Below, in pieces: positions 1-8,185 of a stretch of 64,000 nt of DNA; positions within the stretch are counted from its first letter, which is position 1; the number at the start of each line of letters is the position of its first letter. This DNA comes from Pseudomonas grandcourensis (lineage in GTDB: Bacteria > Pseudomonadota > Gammaproteobacteria > Pseudomonadales > Pseudomonadaceae), in contig NZ_CP150919.1 of assembly GCF_039909015.1 (NCBI RefSeq), positions 3,758,501-3,822,500 of the forward strand, in the 5' to 3' direction. The position numbers and the translations under genes were made by a program. The notes below the pieces were generated by a model. The model did no database searches and had not been told where the DNA came from. It was given only the letters and a program-made list of their open reading frames with translations.

Positions 1-3000
1 TTGATCGCTGTCGGCATTTCGCGCACACGATAGGACCAGTCATTGAGGTTGCGGTTGAGTGCATGGTGCTGATCACTCAAGGCTTCGATCGCCCCGTACC
101 TCGCCTCGGCATCCTGCCACTGCTCGACAAAACGATTGAACAAGGCCTCGTGATTCTCGTTGAGACCCTCGCCAAGTCGTCTCAACTCACCCTTGCTGTA
201 ATCCCTGACCATTTCCTCGAGATCGACAAGGTGTGGAGATTGCATTTTGGCGTACTCATATGCCGGCCTGAAATTTTCACGAAGGACATTCGACCAGTCC
301 AGCGACAGTCCGGACCAGAGCTTTTCATGTCCGTTGAAAATGCCCTCGGGCAAGGTCCTGATCCCCGTGCCCTTGAGGTTCAATCGCTCAAGTCGCGGCA
401 GTTCGAGAACTCCGGCGGGCCATTCAAACAACGAAGGTGCCAGCACTTCCAGCCGACGCAGATTGCGCAACTGGCTGACATCCAGCGCAATCGGCGTGAA
501 CCCCGAACAATAGACATTAAGGTCCTCAAGCCTGGTCAACGCGCTCAGCCTCGATGGCATGTCGGCAGCGTAGGGAGCCGCTGAATACAGGCTCAGATCA
601 GTGAGTTCCGGCATCCTGCCGATGACCTCGGGCACATTGCTGAACTGGTTGCCCGTGGCGTTGATACGCAGCTTTCTCAACCTGGGGAAATTCGCCAACA
701 GTGCATCGGCATTGGCATCGGTGATGCACTTGCCCCGGACGTACAGATCCCGCACATGGGAAAAATCCGCCGACAACGAAGGCAGCGCCTCGTCGCAGGT
801 CAGGTCAAGCAATGTGAAGCGCGCTTGCTCCGCGGCCAACGGCGAGTTGCGCCAGCTATCCTTGAGACTCTGCGCGACCGAGGCCTTGCCGCCCAGCATG
901 CGCTCCAGGGCAGAGCTCGGTGATGGCTCGCCTACCCAATGATCGAGTGTCGCCTCCAGCGTCTGCCACTCGCGCAGGCGGGCCTGCAACAAACCGTAAA
1001 TCTGCGCATCGGTTTTTCCTGCACGCAAATGCGCCAGGATAAATCCGTCGGCCTGCTGTTCAGTCAGCGCCGGATAGACATCCCGAACCCGTATCGCCAG
1101 CGAAGGGTTGATCCCTTGCCCGCGCCCGCTGGCGTAGTAACCCACCAACCGTTCGTTGACCCGAACCGGAGGCTTGAACGTCGCCTGCTTGCCGATGCGT
1201 GTCTCCAAACGTTGTGCCAGCTCGGCACGATGGGTGGTGGCATAGTCGATGATTGCCGTGCGCAACTGGCTGCCCTGAGCCACATGGGGAACACCCAGCG
1301 CCTGGCGCGCCGAGTCGGGCAAGGCATGCATGATCGACGGGTAAAAGTTGTCGCCATTTCGAGGAATGCTGTTGAGCTCCTCGCCGCGCTCATCAAACGC
1401 CTGGTAAGCCGGTCCTTTCTTGACCACGTATTTGCGCGTGACGGCAGTCTGACTGCCAATGCCATCGATCAGCGGCCCCTCGACGTGACCGTCGCGCACT
1501 TCCAGGCGCACGCCGTCGGACCAGCCCGGCAGTTTTTCCAGGGAATGCAGTGCCAGCCATCGGCTGTCCGCCGACGCCATACGGTCTAGATGCAAGCCGG
1601 CAAAGGCTCGATTGACACGCCCTTGTCGTGCATACCAGCGGCCCTCCTCAAGCATGTTCAAGGGAATCCGCCGCGTCGTTTGCCACCGCGCCAGTTCTTC
1701 GGCATTGGCATCGAGCAACACCCTGTTGGCAGCGGATTCACTGAGCCCCGGGCAAGCACGCTGCAGCATCGCCACCGGTCCCTTGACCGCCTCGGTGTTC
1801 CCCGGGCCAGCCTCGAACGCCGACAACAACTCAGCCAGCCCGGGAGGTGGAGGCAGATGATCGAGGTGCATCTTGCGCAGGGCACTGTCACGGGTACCGC
1901 TGGCATCGGCGATGGTGAGCAGTTGTTCGTCGGTCAGGCCCTCGGTTCCATGGCCCATGCGCCGCAACAGGGTCAGGCGATCCCACTCAAGAGGACGTTC
2001 CAGTGTATGGCGCCAGGCACCGTGGCCGTTGTGTTCGAGAATCGGTCGCCAGGCCCCGGTATCGGACGGATGCTCGATTCGCCACTTTTTCAGCGAGGAA
2101 TCAAAGGTGATCTCATATACCTTGCCCGCCTGTCGAATGTAGGTGCTGCGGTTCGCACGAAACTGCCCCAGGGCATTGGGGACGATGTCATCACCCAGCT
2201 CAACCTTGCACTCATAGGTTTTCAGGTCGGGTTTCCACAACCGTGTCGCGCCATCGGGGCGCTCAATGGCGTCCAGCCCTTCGATCACGGGGTCCGGTGC
2301 GACTGGCACGATCTTCCCCAGCACCTTGCCGCCCCCGGCCATCAGTGCGATCAACGCCAGGTTTTCCGCGACATCGATCAAGTGCGCCTTGGCAGCAACG
2401 CGATCCCCCTCACTCCATTCGATAACTCCTTCGAACGACTCGTACAACATTTGTCCTGCCATCACCGTCAGCATGATCTCGCCGAGCACCGGTACGAACA
2501 TCGACACCATGTTCAAGCCCAGCATGCCGATTTCCAGCAGGTGATTGAGCTTTTGCGCCCGAACCTTCGCATCGACTTCGGCGGTCGGGACCGCATGGCT
2601 GCGCGCATCGGCGATGACCTTGGCGCGGTTTTGCTCGTAGAGATACGTCCACAGATCGGTGTTGGCGGACCAGATTCCGGCTACGCCATTACGCGTTGTA
2701 CCCATTGGGTCGAGATACGGATCTTCCTCCGGTTCGCGTTTACCCTGAACTTCGGGGGGCAGCTCCTTGATACCAACGAACGTGGAGATCGGCGGAATGT
2801 ACCGGGTGACCTTGACCCAGAAGGAGTGCATCGGATCGCTCGGAGCGTCCTCCGCCTTGCGGGTGAACTGGCTGAAATAGTAAGGGCGGTCGGCGTAAGC
2901 CACGAACTGACTGAAAAAACGCTGGTGTGCGGTCGGCCTGCCATCGTCAGCAGACCGTGAATTGCCGGCCGTGAACTGGCGCTTGAATTCGTCATGCCAC

Positions 3001-3995
3001 TGCGCCGAGGTGTAGCGCTTGAGCGGATGCTCGGGATCATGGGGAATGTAGACGATGAAATCGCTGGTGTAGCGATACTGCTCGCTGATGCTGAACACCA
3101 CACAGCCGGTCATCCGGCGCTTCATCAAGCTGAGGTCGCGGAACCAGACCTGTCTGTCGCCCAGCCGGGGATGGACTTCCCCGCCAATGACCGAAAGAAT
3201 CATCGAGTAGTCTTGCGGCTCGATATCCTTTTTCAACAACGCCAGGTCGGCGGCGGCCCTCATCGCGGTTTTCTGACTGTCGATGAATTGCTCGCGCAGG
3301 TTGGCTTCCACCTGCGTATCGGCTGGCTGGAAAAACCCGTTCACGCAGGTTTGATACTGGGCTCCGATGTCCAGCGTTCGGCACAGCGACAAAAACTGCC
3401 TGACCGTCATGCCCAGCGCAACATTCTGGAATATACCGGGGGTTTGCGTTTCGACGACGAACCCTGAATCACGGTGAAAGGCCCCTTCTTCACACTCCGA
3501 GGCCTCGAAGTTGTGCAATGCCGCCTGGAGCAAGGACAGTTTCAACACCTCGAACGACGAGACTTCGATATCGAGCACGCCAACCTCCAGGGGGCGCCTC
3601 AGGCACACCCAGGTCTTGTTGACGTCGACGTCGATCGAGAACCTGTCCTTGAGAGCCTTGGCCAGTATCGGCCCGGCGAATGTTTCGGCGTCGCGCAGCG
3701 CGGACATTGTCTGGTCCAGCCGGGTCTGCGCGATAAAACTGGCGTTGAAACTTGCCCTCAATGCCTGCTGTTGCGTGCCGGATGCCTGCACGTACCAGTC
3801 AGGCAGGCGTGTTGCGCTGTCTTTGATCGCCGCGCGCCTTGGGGATGTCGCCTTGATCAACCAATCGGGGGTCATGCGTTCAAGCGCTTCACTGTGCATG
3901 CTGCTTTTTCCTGGCAGCAACGCCTTCGACACTGAACCTTCAGTAGGTGACTGCGCACTCGACGTCGGGGACGAGGTGCGGGTTGAAATGCTCAT
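1..3995 (-). CDS. DUF6543 / leucine-rich-repeat toxin-like protein, C-terminus off the window
   Basis: The reading frame is open from the ATG at 3995 to the left edge, at least 1331 codons, so no stop is visible. The ATG follows a good Shine-Dalgarno (AGGAGA, 6 bases away). The first ~900 residues resemble the dermonecrotic-toxin-like DUF6543 region of Pseudomonas proteins, with a hydrophobic stretch near residues 485-520. Leucine-rich repeats follow at about residues 1080-1200 (for example LRKLRIN, LERLNLKGTGIRTLP). The visible tail (NDWSYRVREMPTAI) lies past the repeats, where a NEL ubiquitin-ligase domain sits in related effectors, but that part is outside the window. It is a paralogue of the gene at 8186-12073; both carry an LHSL..LPGW motif. 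No signal peptide is seen. An effector or toxin role is inferred from the family. Confidence 0.85.
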   Translation of the reverse strand, partial: MSISTRTSSPTSSAQSPTEGSVSKALLPGKSSMHSEALERMTPDWLIKATSPRRAAIKDSATRLPDWYVQASGTQQQALRASFNASFIAQTRLDQTMSALRDAETFAGPILAKALKDRFSIDVDVNKTWVCLRRPLEVGVLDIEVSSFEVLKLSLLQAALHNFEASECEEGAFHRDSGFVVETQTPGIFQNVALGMTVRQFLSLCRTLDIGAQYQTCVNGFFQPADTQVEANLREQFIDSQKTAMRAAADLALLKKDIEPQDYSMILSVIGGEVHPRLGDRQVWFRDLSLMKRRMTGCVVFSISEQYRYTSDFIVYIPHDPEHPLKRYTSAQWHDEFKRQFTAGNSRSADDGRPTAHQRFFSQFVAYADRPYYFSQFTRKAEDAPSDPMHSFWVKVTRYIPPISTFVGIKELPPEVQGKREPEEDPYLDPMGTTRNGVAGIWSANTDLWTYLYEQNRAKVIADARSHAVPTAEVDAKVRAQKLNHLLEIGMLGLNMVSMFVPVLGEIMLTVMAGQMLYESFEGVIEWSEGDRVAAKAHLIDVAENLALIALMAGGGKVLGKIVPVAPDPVIEGLDAIERPDGATRLWKPDLKTYECKVELGDDIVPNALGQFRANRSTYIRQAGKVYEITFDSSLKKWRIEHPSDTGAWRPILEHNGHGAWRHTLERPLEWDRLTLLRRMGHGTEGLTDEQLLTIADASGTRDSALRKMHLDHLPPPPGLAELLSAFEAGPGNTEAVKGPVAMLQRACPGLSESAANRVLLDANAEELARWQTTRRIPLNMLEEGRWYARQGRVNRAFAGLHLDRMASADSRWLALHSLEKLPGWSDGVRLEVRDGHVEGPLIDGIGSQTAVTRKYVVKKGPAYQAFDERGEELNSIPRNGDNFYPSIMHALPDSARQALGVPHVAQGSQLRTAIIDYATTHRAELAQRLETRIGKQATFKPPVRVNERLVGYYASGRGQGINPSLAIRVRDVYPALTEQQADGFILAHLRAGKTDAQIYGLLQARLREWQTLEATLDHWVGEPSPSSALERMLGGKASVAQSLKDSWRNSPLAAEQARFTLLDLTCDEALPSLSADFSHVRDLYVRGKCITDANADALLANFPRLRKLRINATGNQFSNVPEVIGRMPELTDLSLYSAAPYAADMPSRLSALTRLEDLNVYCSGFTPIALDVSQLRNLRRLEVLAPSLFEWPAGVLELPRLERLNLKGTGIRTLPEGIFNGHEKLWSGLSLDWSNVLRENFRPAYEYAKMQSPHLVDLEEMVRDYSKGELRRLGEGLNENHEALFNRFVEQWQDAEARYGAIEALSDQHHALNRNLNDWSYRVREMPTAI

Positions 3996-4162
3996 ACTGT
4001 CTCTCCTGGTAAATGGAGCGACAGCACACCACCCCAGGCCTGGACACCTGCGGTACATAGTTACCGCAAGTTCGAAAAGGCGAGACAAAGCGTTTCAGGC
4101 AACCACGGCACGAATCGGCAGATTGGCTATGCTGTGGGGACCAACCATCAGGCGAGGGATTT

Positions 4163-4381
4163 ATGGACGATCCGGCCGACAACAAACCGCCAACCTTCTG
4201 GCAAATGCTGCACAGCGTCATGGCGGCGGCGTTCGGGGTGCAGAGCGGGAAAAACCGGGCCCGTGATTTCACTCACGGCAAGCCGAGTCATTTCGTGATT
4301 CTGGGGATTGTGTTCACGGCGGTGTTTGCATTGACGTTGTTCGGCATCGTCAAGCTGGTGCTGCTGCTGGCCGGTGTTTGA
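4163..4381 (+). CDS. DUF2970 family small membrane protein
   Basis: This 72-residue protein has a polar N-terminus (MDDPADNKPPTFWQMLHSV) and one C-terminal membrane segment at about residues 45-70 (FVILGIVFTAVFALTLFGIV). This is the layout of the DUF2970 family found throughout pseudomonads. The start ATG at 4163 has an AGGG ribosome-binding site 6-7 bases upstream. It is divergent from the LRR gene on its left (168 bases between starts) and convergent with the binding protein on its right, 6 bases between ends. The function of the family is not known. Confidence 0.85.
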   Translation: MDDPADNKPPTFWQMLHSVMAAAFGVQSGKNRARDFTHGKPSHFVILGIVFTAVFALTLFGIVKLVLLLAGV

Positions 4382-4387
4382 TGCAAG

Positions 4388-5473
4388 TCAGTGCATCAGG
4401 GTTTGCAGGGTGAACGGGTATCGCCAGGTCGCGGGACGCCCCTTGGCCGAGAGTTTGTGGAAATCCACGCCGAAGTCCTGCGCGGTGCCCATTGCCAGCA
4501 GCCGCTTGGCCTGGGTCCGATCGATCAGCTGCAACAACGGAATCTGGCGGTCACGGCCACCGTACTGGCTGATGTCCACGCCTTCATCGTAGTCATGCAA
4601 TTGCACCAGTGCCCAGCCACCGAGGCTGAAGTGCCCGCCCAGCAAGACACTCAGACGACGGTCCAGCAGCGCCTGCAACGCGGCGGGCGAATTGTTGATC
4701 GCGCCGAACAGCACGCCCTTGCCTGGCACACCTCCTGCCTCGACATACGCCTGCATCACGCCGAACACCATTTCATCATTGGCGGCCCAGACCAGCGACG
4801 TCTGCGGATAGCGCTTGAACAGCAACCTGGCCTGCTCACAGGCACGTTGCCGGGTCCAGCCGCCGTACACCAACTGGCGCAAACGCACTTCGGGGTGCTC
4901 GGCCAAGGCACGCCGCATGCCCTTCTCGCGAAATTGCGCGGACGGAGTGATCTTCAGACCGGAAAAGGCCAGTAGCTCGATGGTCTGGCCGGGGGCCACC
5001 GGGCCGTGCTGTCGGATCAACTCCTTGAGCATCAGGTAGCCGCCCTCCTCGTCGTTGGGCACCAGGCTGCCGAGCAAATCGGGATATTTGTCAGGCCGGG
5101 CTTCGACCAGCTTCATCTGATCCGGGGTCAGGGCGTTGTTGACCATGAACAGCTTTACCCCACTGCCCTTGGCCAGCCGCAGGATTTCGGGGGCGATGTA
5201 TTGCTCGTTGACGAAGACCAGGTAGTCGGGACGATGGTGGCCCTGCAGGGCTTCGCGAGCCTGGCGGAGGGTGTTTTCGGAAACGCGGTCGGAATACTGG
5301 ATGCGCAAGTCCATCCCCAGGTCGGTCGCCGCGGCCTGCATGAACTGGGAATAACTCACCCAAAAAGCTTCCGTGGGGGTTCCCGGGTTCAGGAACAGCA
5401 CTGACGCCGCCTGGGCACAGGGTCCCAAGACCATGCCCAGCGTCAGCAATACGCCACACAGAAACTTCAACAT
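4388..5473 (-). CDS. periplasmic sugar-type (LacI-fold) substrate-binding protein
   Basis: The 361-residue product starts with a cleavable signal peptide (MLKFLCGVLLTLGMVLGPCAQA). A type I periplasmic-binding fold follows: VLFLNPGTPTEAFWVSYSQF near the N-terminus, then alternating strands and helices, with YLVFVNEQYIAPEILRLAK typical of ribose/galactose-type binding proteins. No permease or ATPase gene is adjacent, so it may feed a distant transporter or serve as a periplasmic sensor for a two-component system. The ligand cannot be told from sequence. It sits alone on the minus strand between DUF2970 and a tiny membrane-protein gene. Confidence 0.75.
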   Translation of the reverse strand: MLKFLCGVLLTLGMVLGPCAQAASVLFLNPGTPTEAFWVSYSQFMQAAATDLGMDLRIQYSDRVSENTLRQAREALQGHHRPDYLVFVNEQYIAPEILRLAKGSGVKLFMVNNALTPDQMKLVEARPDKYPDLLGSLVPNDEEGGYLMLKELIRQHGPVAPGQTIELLAFSGLKITPSAQFREKGMRRALAEHPEVRLRQLVYGGWTRQRACEQARLLFKRYPQTSLVWAANDEMVFGVMQAYVEAGGVPGKGVLFGAINNSPAALQALLDRRLSVLLGGHFSLGGWALVQLHDYDEGVDISQYGGRDRQIPLLQLIDRTQAKRLLAMGTAQDFGVDFHKLSAKGRPATWRYPFTLQTLMH

Positions 5474-5589
5474 TAGTCGTCCGAACCCCCGGAAATTCGC
5501 CGCGCATTATAGCCAGCGAACGTCCGTAAAACGGCGATTTTTCCGGTTTTTGTCAGACAATCGTCGGAACCGGGCCCGGACGGTGTCGC

Positions 5590-5703
5590 TTACTGATGAC
5601 TGACCCAGAATACCGCCGTCCCCACGACCAGAATAATCAGGAACAAAATTGCCCATGCATCAACGGTGCTATCGCTTTTCCGTGCTTTGGTTGGGTTGCT
5701 CAT
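5590..5703 (-). CDS. 37-residue single-pass membrane protein
   Basis: The ATG at 5703 is preceded by AAGAGGCGATGCA, a convincing ribosome-binding site, and opens a 37-codon frame. The product has a charged N-terminus (MSNPTKARKSDST) and one hydrophobic helix (AWAILFLIILVVGTAVFWV) ending in SHQ. The positive-inside N-terminus, single helix and good Shine-Dalgarno argue for a real small membrane protein. Its function is unknown. It lies divergently upstream of cysI, with 293 bases between the two starts. Confidence 0.7.
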   Translation of the reverse strand: MSNPTKARKSDSTVDAWAILFLIILVVGTAVFWVSHQ

Positions 5704-5996
5704 TGCATCGCCTCTTGTCGGTTTTATCGGTGATTGCATAAAGACTCGAGCAGAGTAAAGACGACGATTGCCCGCATCACAAACAGGGTCTTTGCAACAA
5801 CGATTCTCATTAGGCGATTTGGTTCTTTACATATGCTCAAACATCACTTTTACGCATAACTGCAAACTGGTATCGTGCCCCGGCTCCGTAGGGAGTGCGC
5901 GGCCGTGCGCGCAGAATTGCCGAGGTTTTATCGGACGCCAGCAAGCCAAAAAACGCCGCTGTTTCCGACCGGCCCAAGCCTGAGAACAGGACTTAT
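5704..5996. other. intergenic region between the small membrane protein and cysI
   Basis: These 293 bases separate two divergent genes and must hold both promoters. The part around 5800-5870 is relatively AT-rich. I see no convincing coding frame, hairpin terminator or clear operator, although cysI homologues are commonly controlled by sulfur status. Confidence 0.5.
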
Positions 5997-7655
5997 ATGT
6001 ACGTATACGACGAATACGATCAGCGGATCATCGAGGACCGCGTCAAGCAGTTCCGTGATCAGACCCGACGCTATCTGGCAGGCGAGCTGAGCGAAGAAGA
6101 ATTCCGCCCCCTGCGCCTGCAAAATGGCCTTTATATCCAGCGATTCGCGCCGATGTTGCGAGTGGCGGTGCCTTACGGCCAACTGACTTCGCGTCAGATC
6201 CGCATGATGGCCAAGATTGCCCGCGACTACGACAAGGGCTACGCCCACATCAGTACCCGGCAGAACGTGCAGTTCAACTGGCCGGCCGTGGAAGACATTC
6301 CGGACATTCTCGCTGAACTGGCCACCGTGCAGATGCACGCGATCCAGACCAGCGGCAACTGCCTGCGCAACGTCACCACCGACCAGTTTGCCGGCGTCGC
6401 TGCCGACGAACTGATCGACCCGCGCCCATGGTGCGAGATCGTCCGCCAGTGGACCACGTTCCACCCGGAATTCGCCTACCTGCCGCGCAAATTCAAGATC
6501 GCTGTCAACGGTTCGACTTCCGACCGTGCCGCCATCGAAGTCCATGACATCGGCCTTGAGCCGGTGCACAACGCCGCCGGCGAACTGGGCTTCCGTGTGC
6601 TGGTCGGCGGCGGCCTGGGCCGTACACCGGTGGTGGGTGCATTCATCAATGAATTCCTGCCGTGGCAAGACCTGTTGAGCTACCTCGACGCCATCCTGCG
6701 GGTCTACAACCGCTATGGCCGTCGCGACAACAAGTACAAGGCGCGGATCAAGATCCTGGTCAAGGCGCTGACGCCTGAAGTCTTCGCACAGAAAGTCGAT
6801 GCGGAAATGGAGCACCTGCGCGGTGGCCAGACCACGCTGACCGAAGCCGAAGTGCAGCGCGTCGCCAAGCACTTCGTCGACCCCGACTACAAGGCCCTGG
6901 AAAACCAGGCCGCCGCACTGGCCGAGCTCGACCAGCAGCACCCGGGCTTCGCCCGCTGGCGCGTGCGCAACACCCTGGCCCACAAGAAGCCGGGTTATGT
7001 GGCCGTGACCTTGTCCCTGAAACCGACCGGCGTTGCACCGGGCGACATCACCGACAAACAGCTCGACGCCGTGGCCGACCTGGCCGACCGCTACAGCTTC
7101 GGTCAACTGCGCACCTCCCACGAGCAGAACATCATCCTGGCCGACGTCGAGCAGGACAAGCTGTTCGCCATGTGGGGCGAGTTGCGCGAGCAAGGCTTCG
7201 CCACACCGAACATCGGCCTGCTGACCGACATCATCTGCTGCCCGGGCGGCGATTTCTGCTCCCTGGCCAACGCCAAGTCGATCCCGATCGCCGAATCGAT
7301 CCAGCGCCGTTTCGACGACCTGGACTACCTGTTCGACATCGGCGAACTGGACCTGAATATCTCCGGCTGCATGAACGCCTGTGGTCACCACCACGTCGGC
7401 CACATCGGCATCCTGGGGGTGGACAAGAAAGGCGAAGAGTTCTATCAGGTTTCCCTCGGCGGCAGCGCCAGCCGTGACGCCAGCCTGGGCAAGATCCTCG
7501 GCCCGTCCTTTGCCCAGGAAGCCATGCCTGACGTGATCGAAAAGCTGATCGACGTGTACATCGAACAACGTACCGAAGACGAACGCTTCATCGACACCTA
7601 TCAGCGTATTGGTATCGACCTCTTCAAGGAGCGTGTCTATGCAGCGAATCATTAA
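5997..7655 (+). CDS. cysI: sulfite/nitrite reductase hemoprotein
   Basis: This 552-residue sulfite reductase hemoprotein would reduce sulfite to sulfide in assimilatory sulfur metabolism, using siroheme and a [4Fe-4S] cluster. The cluster ligands are visible as C415-x5-C421 (CPGGDFC) and C458-x3-C462 (CMNAC). The sequence also has the arginine- and lysine-rich siroheme region and the N-terminal MYVYDEYDQRIIEDRV of the Pseudomonas family. I chose the ATG at 5997 (CAGGA 7 bases upstream) over a longer frame opening at 5895, because the extra 34 residues do not look conserved. The stop overlaps the start of the DUF934 gene by 17 bases, so the two are cotranscribed. Confidence 0.93.
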   Translation: MYVYDEYDQRIIEDRVKQFRDQTRRYLAGELSEEEFRPLRLQNGLYIQRFAPMLRVAVPYGQLTSRQIRMMAKIARDYDKGYAHISTRQNVQFNWPAVEDIPDILAELATVQMHAIQTSGNCLRNVTTDQFAGVAADELIDPRPWCEIVRQWTTFHPEFAYLPRKFKIAVNGSTSDRAAIEVHDIGLEPVHNAAGELGFRVLVGGGLGRTPVVGAFINEFLPWQDLLSYLDAILRVYNRYGRRDNKYKARIKILVKALTPEVFAQKVDAEMEHLRGGQTTLTEAEVQRVAKHFVDPDYKALENQAAALAELDQQHPGFARWRVRNTLAHKKPGYVAVTLSLKPTGVAPGDITDKQLDAVADLADRYSFGQLRTSHEQNIILADVEQDKLFAMWGELREQGFATPNIGLLTDIICCPGGDFCSLANAKSIPIAESIQRRFDDLDYLFDIGELDLNISGCMNACGHHHVGHIGILGVDKKGEEFYQVSLGGSASRDASLGKILGPSFAQEAMPDVIEKLIDVYIEQRTEDERFIDTYQRIGIDLFKERVYAANH

Positions 7656-8133
7656 GAACAACGAGGTCGTCGACGAGACCTGGCACCTGCTGCCCAAGGA
7701 TTTCAGCATCGACGAAATCACCAACTGCGACGACTACATCGTTCCGTTGCAGTTGTGGCGCGAACACAGTCGCATGCTCCTGGCCCGCGACGGCGGCCTG
7801 GGCATCTGGCTGGACGCCGATGAAGAAGCCGAGGAAATCGGTGAAGACGTGGCGAGTTTCCAGGTCATTGCCCTGAACTTCCCGGCATTCACCGACGGCC
7901 GCAACTACTCCAACGCCCGCCTGCTGCGTGACCGTTACGGTTTCAAGGGCGAATTGCGGGCCATTGGCGACGTGCTGCGTGACCAGCTGTTCTACATGCA
8001 TCGCTGTGGTTTCGACGCGTTTGCTGTGCGCCCCGACAAAGATCCGTATGAAGCCCTTGAAGGTCTCAAGGACTTCTCGGTGACCTACCAGGCCGCAACC
8101 GACGAACCGCTGCCGCTGTTCCGTCGTCGCTGA
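7639..8133 (+). CDS. DUF934 family protein, cysI partner
   Basis: This 164-residue protein starts at ATG 7639 behind AAGGAG, inside the end of cysI. DUF934 proteins are regularly encoded directly after this type of sulfite reductase and are thought to help sulfite reduction, but their biochemical role is not established. Visible family traits are the C-terminal region ALNFPAFTDGRNYSNARLLRDR and the RCGFDAFAV motif. The overlapping arrangement with cysI implies coupled translation. A strong hairpin terminator follows the stop. Confidence 0.9.
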   Translation: MQRIIKNNEVVDETWHLLPKDFSIDEITNCDDYIVPLQLWREHSRMLLARDGGLGIWLDADEEAEEIGEDVASFQVIALNFPAFTDGRNYSNARLLRDRYGFKGELRAIGDVLRDQLFYMHRCGFDAFAVRPDKDPYEALEGLKDFSVTYQAATDEPLPLFRRR

Positions 8134-8139
8134 CCGTCA

Positions 8140-8174
8140 CGCCTTGAACCCCGGCCCAGGGTTCAAGGCGTTTT
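8140..8174 (+). terminator. rho-independent terminator of cysI-DUF934
   Basis: A perfect 12-bp inverted repeat (CGCCTTGAACCC / GGGTTCAAGGCG) with a 7-base loop is followed by TTTT, six bases after the DUF934 stop. Confidence 0.85.
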
Positions 8175-8185
8175 CACCCTCCCCG

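Noticed and set aside
5928..7724. 598-codon minus-strand frame opposite cysI
   Set aside because: It lies antisense to the clearly conserved sulfite reductase; long antisense frames are common in GC-rich Pseudomonas DNA and this one has no family motif.
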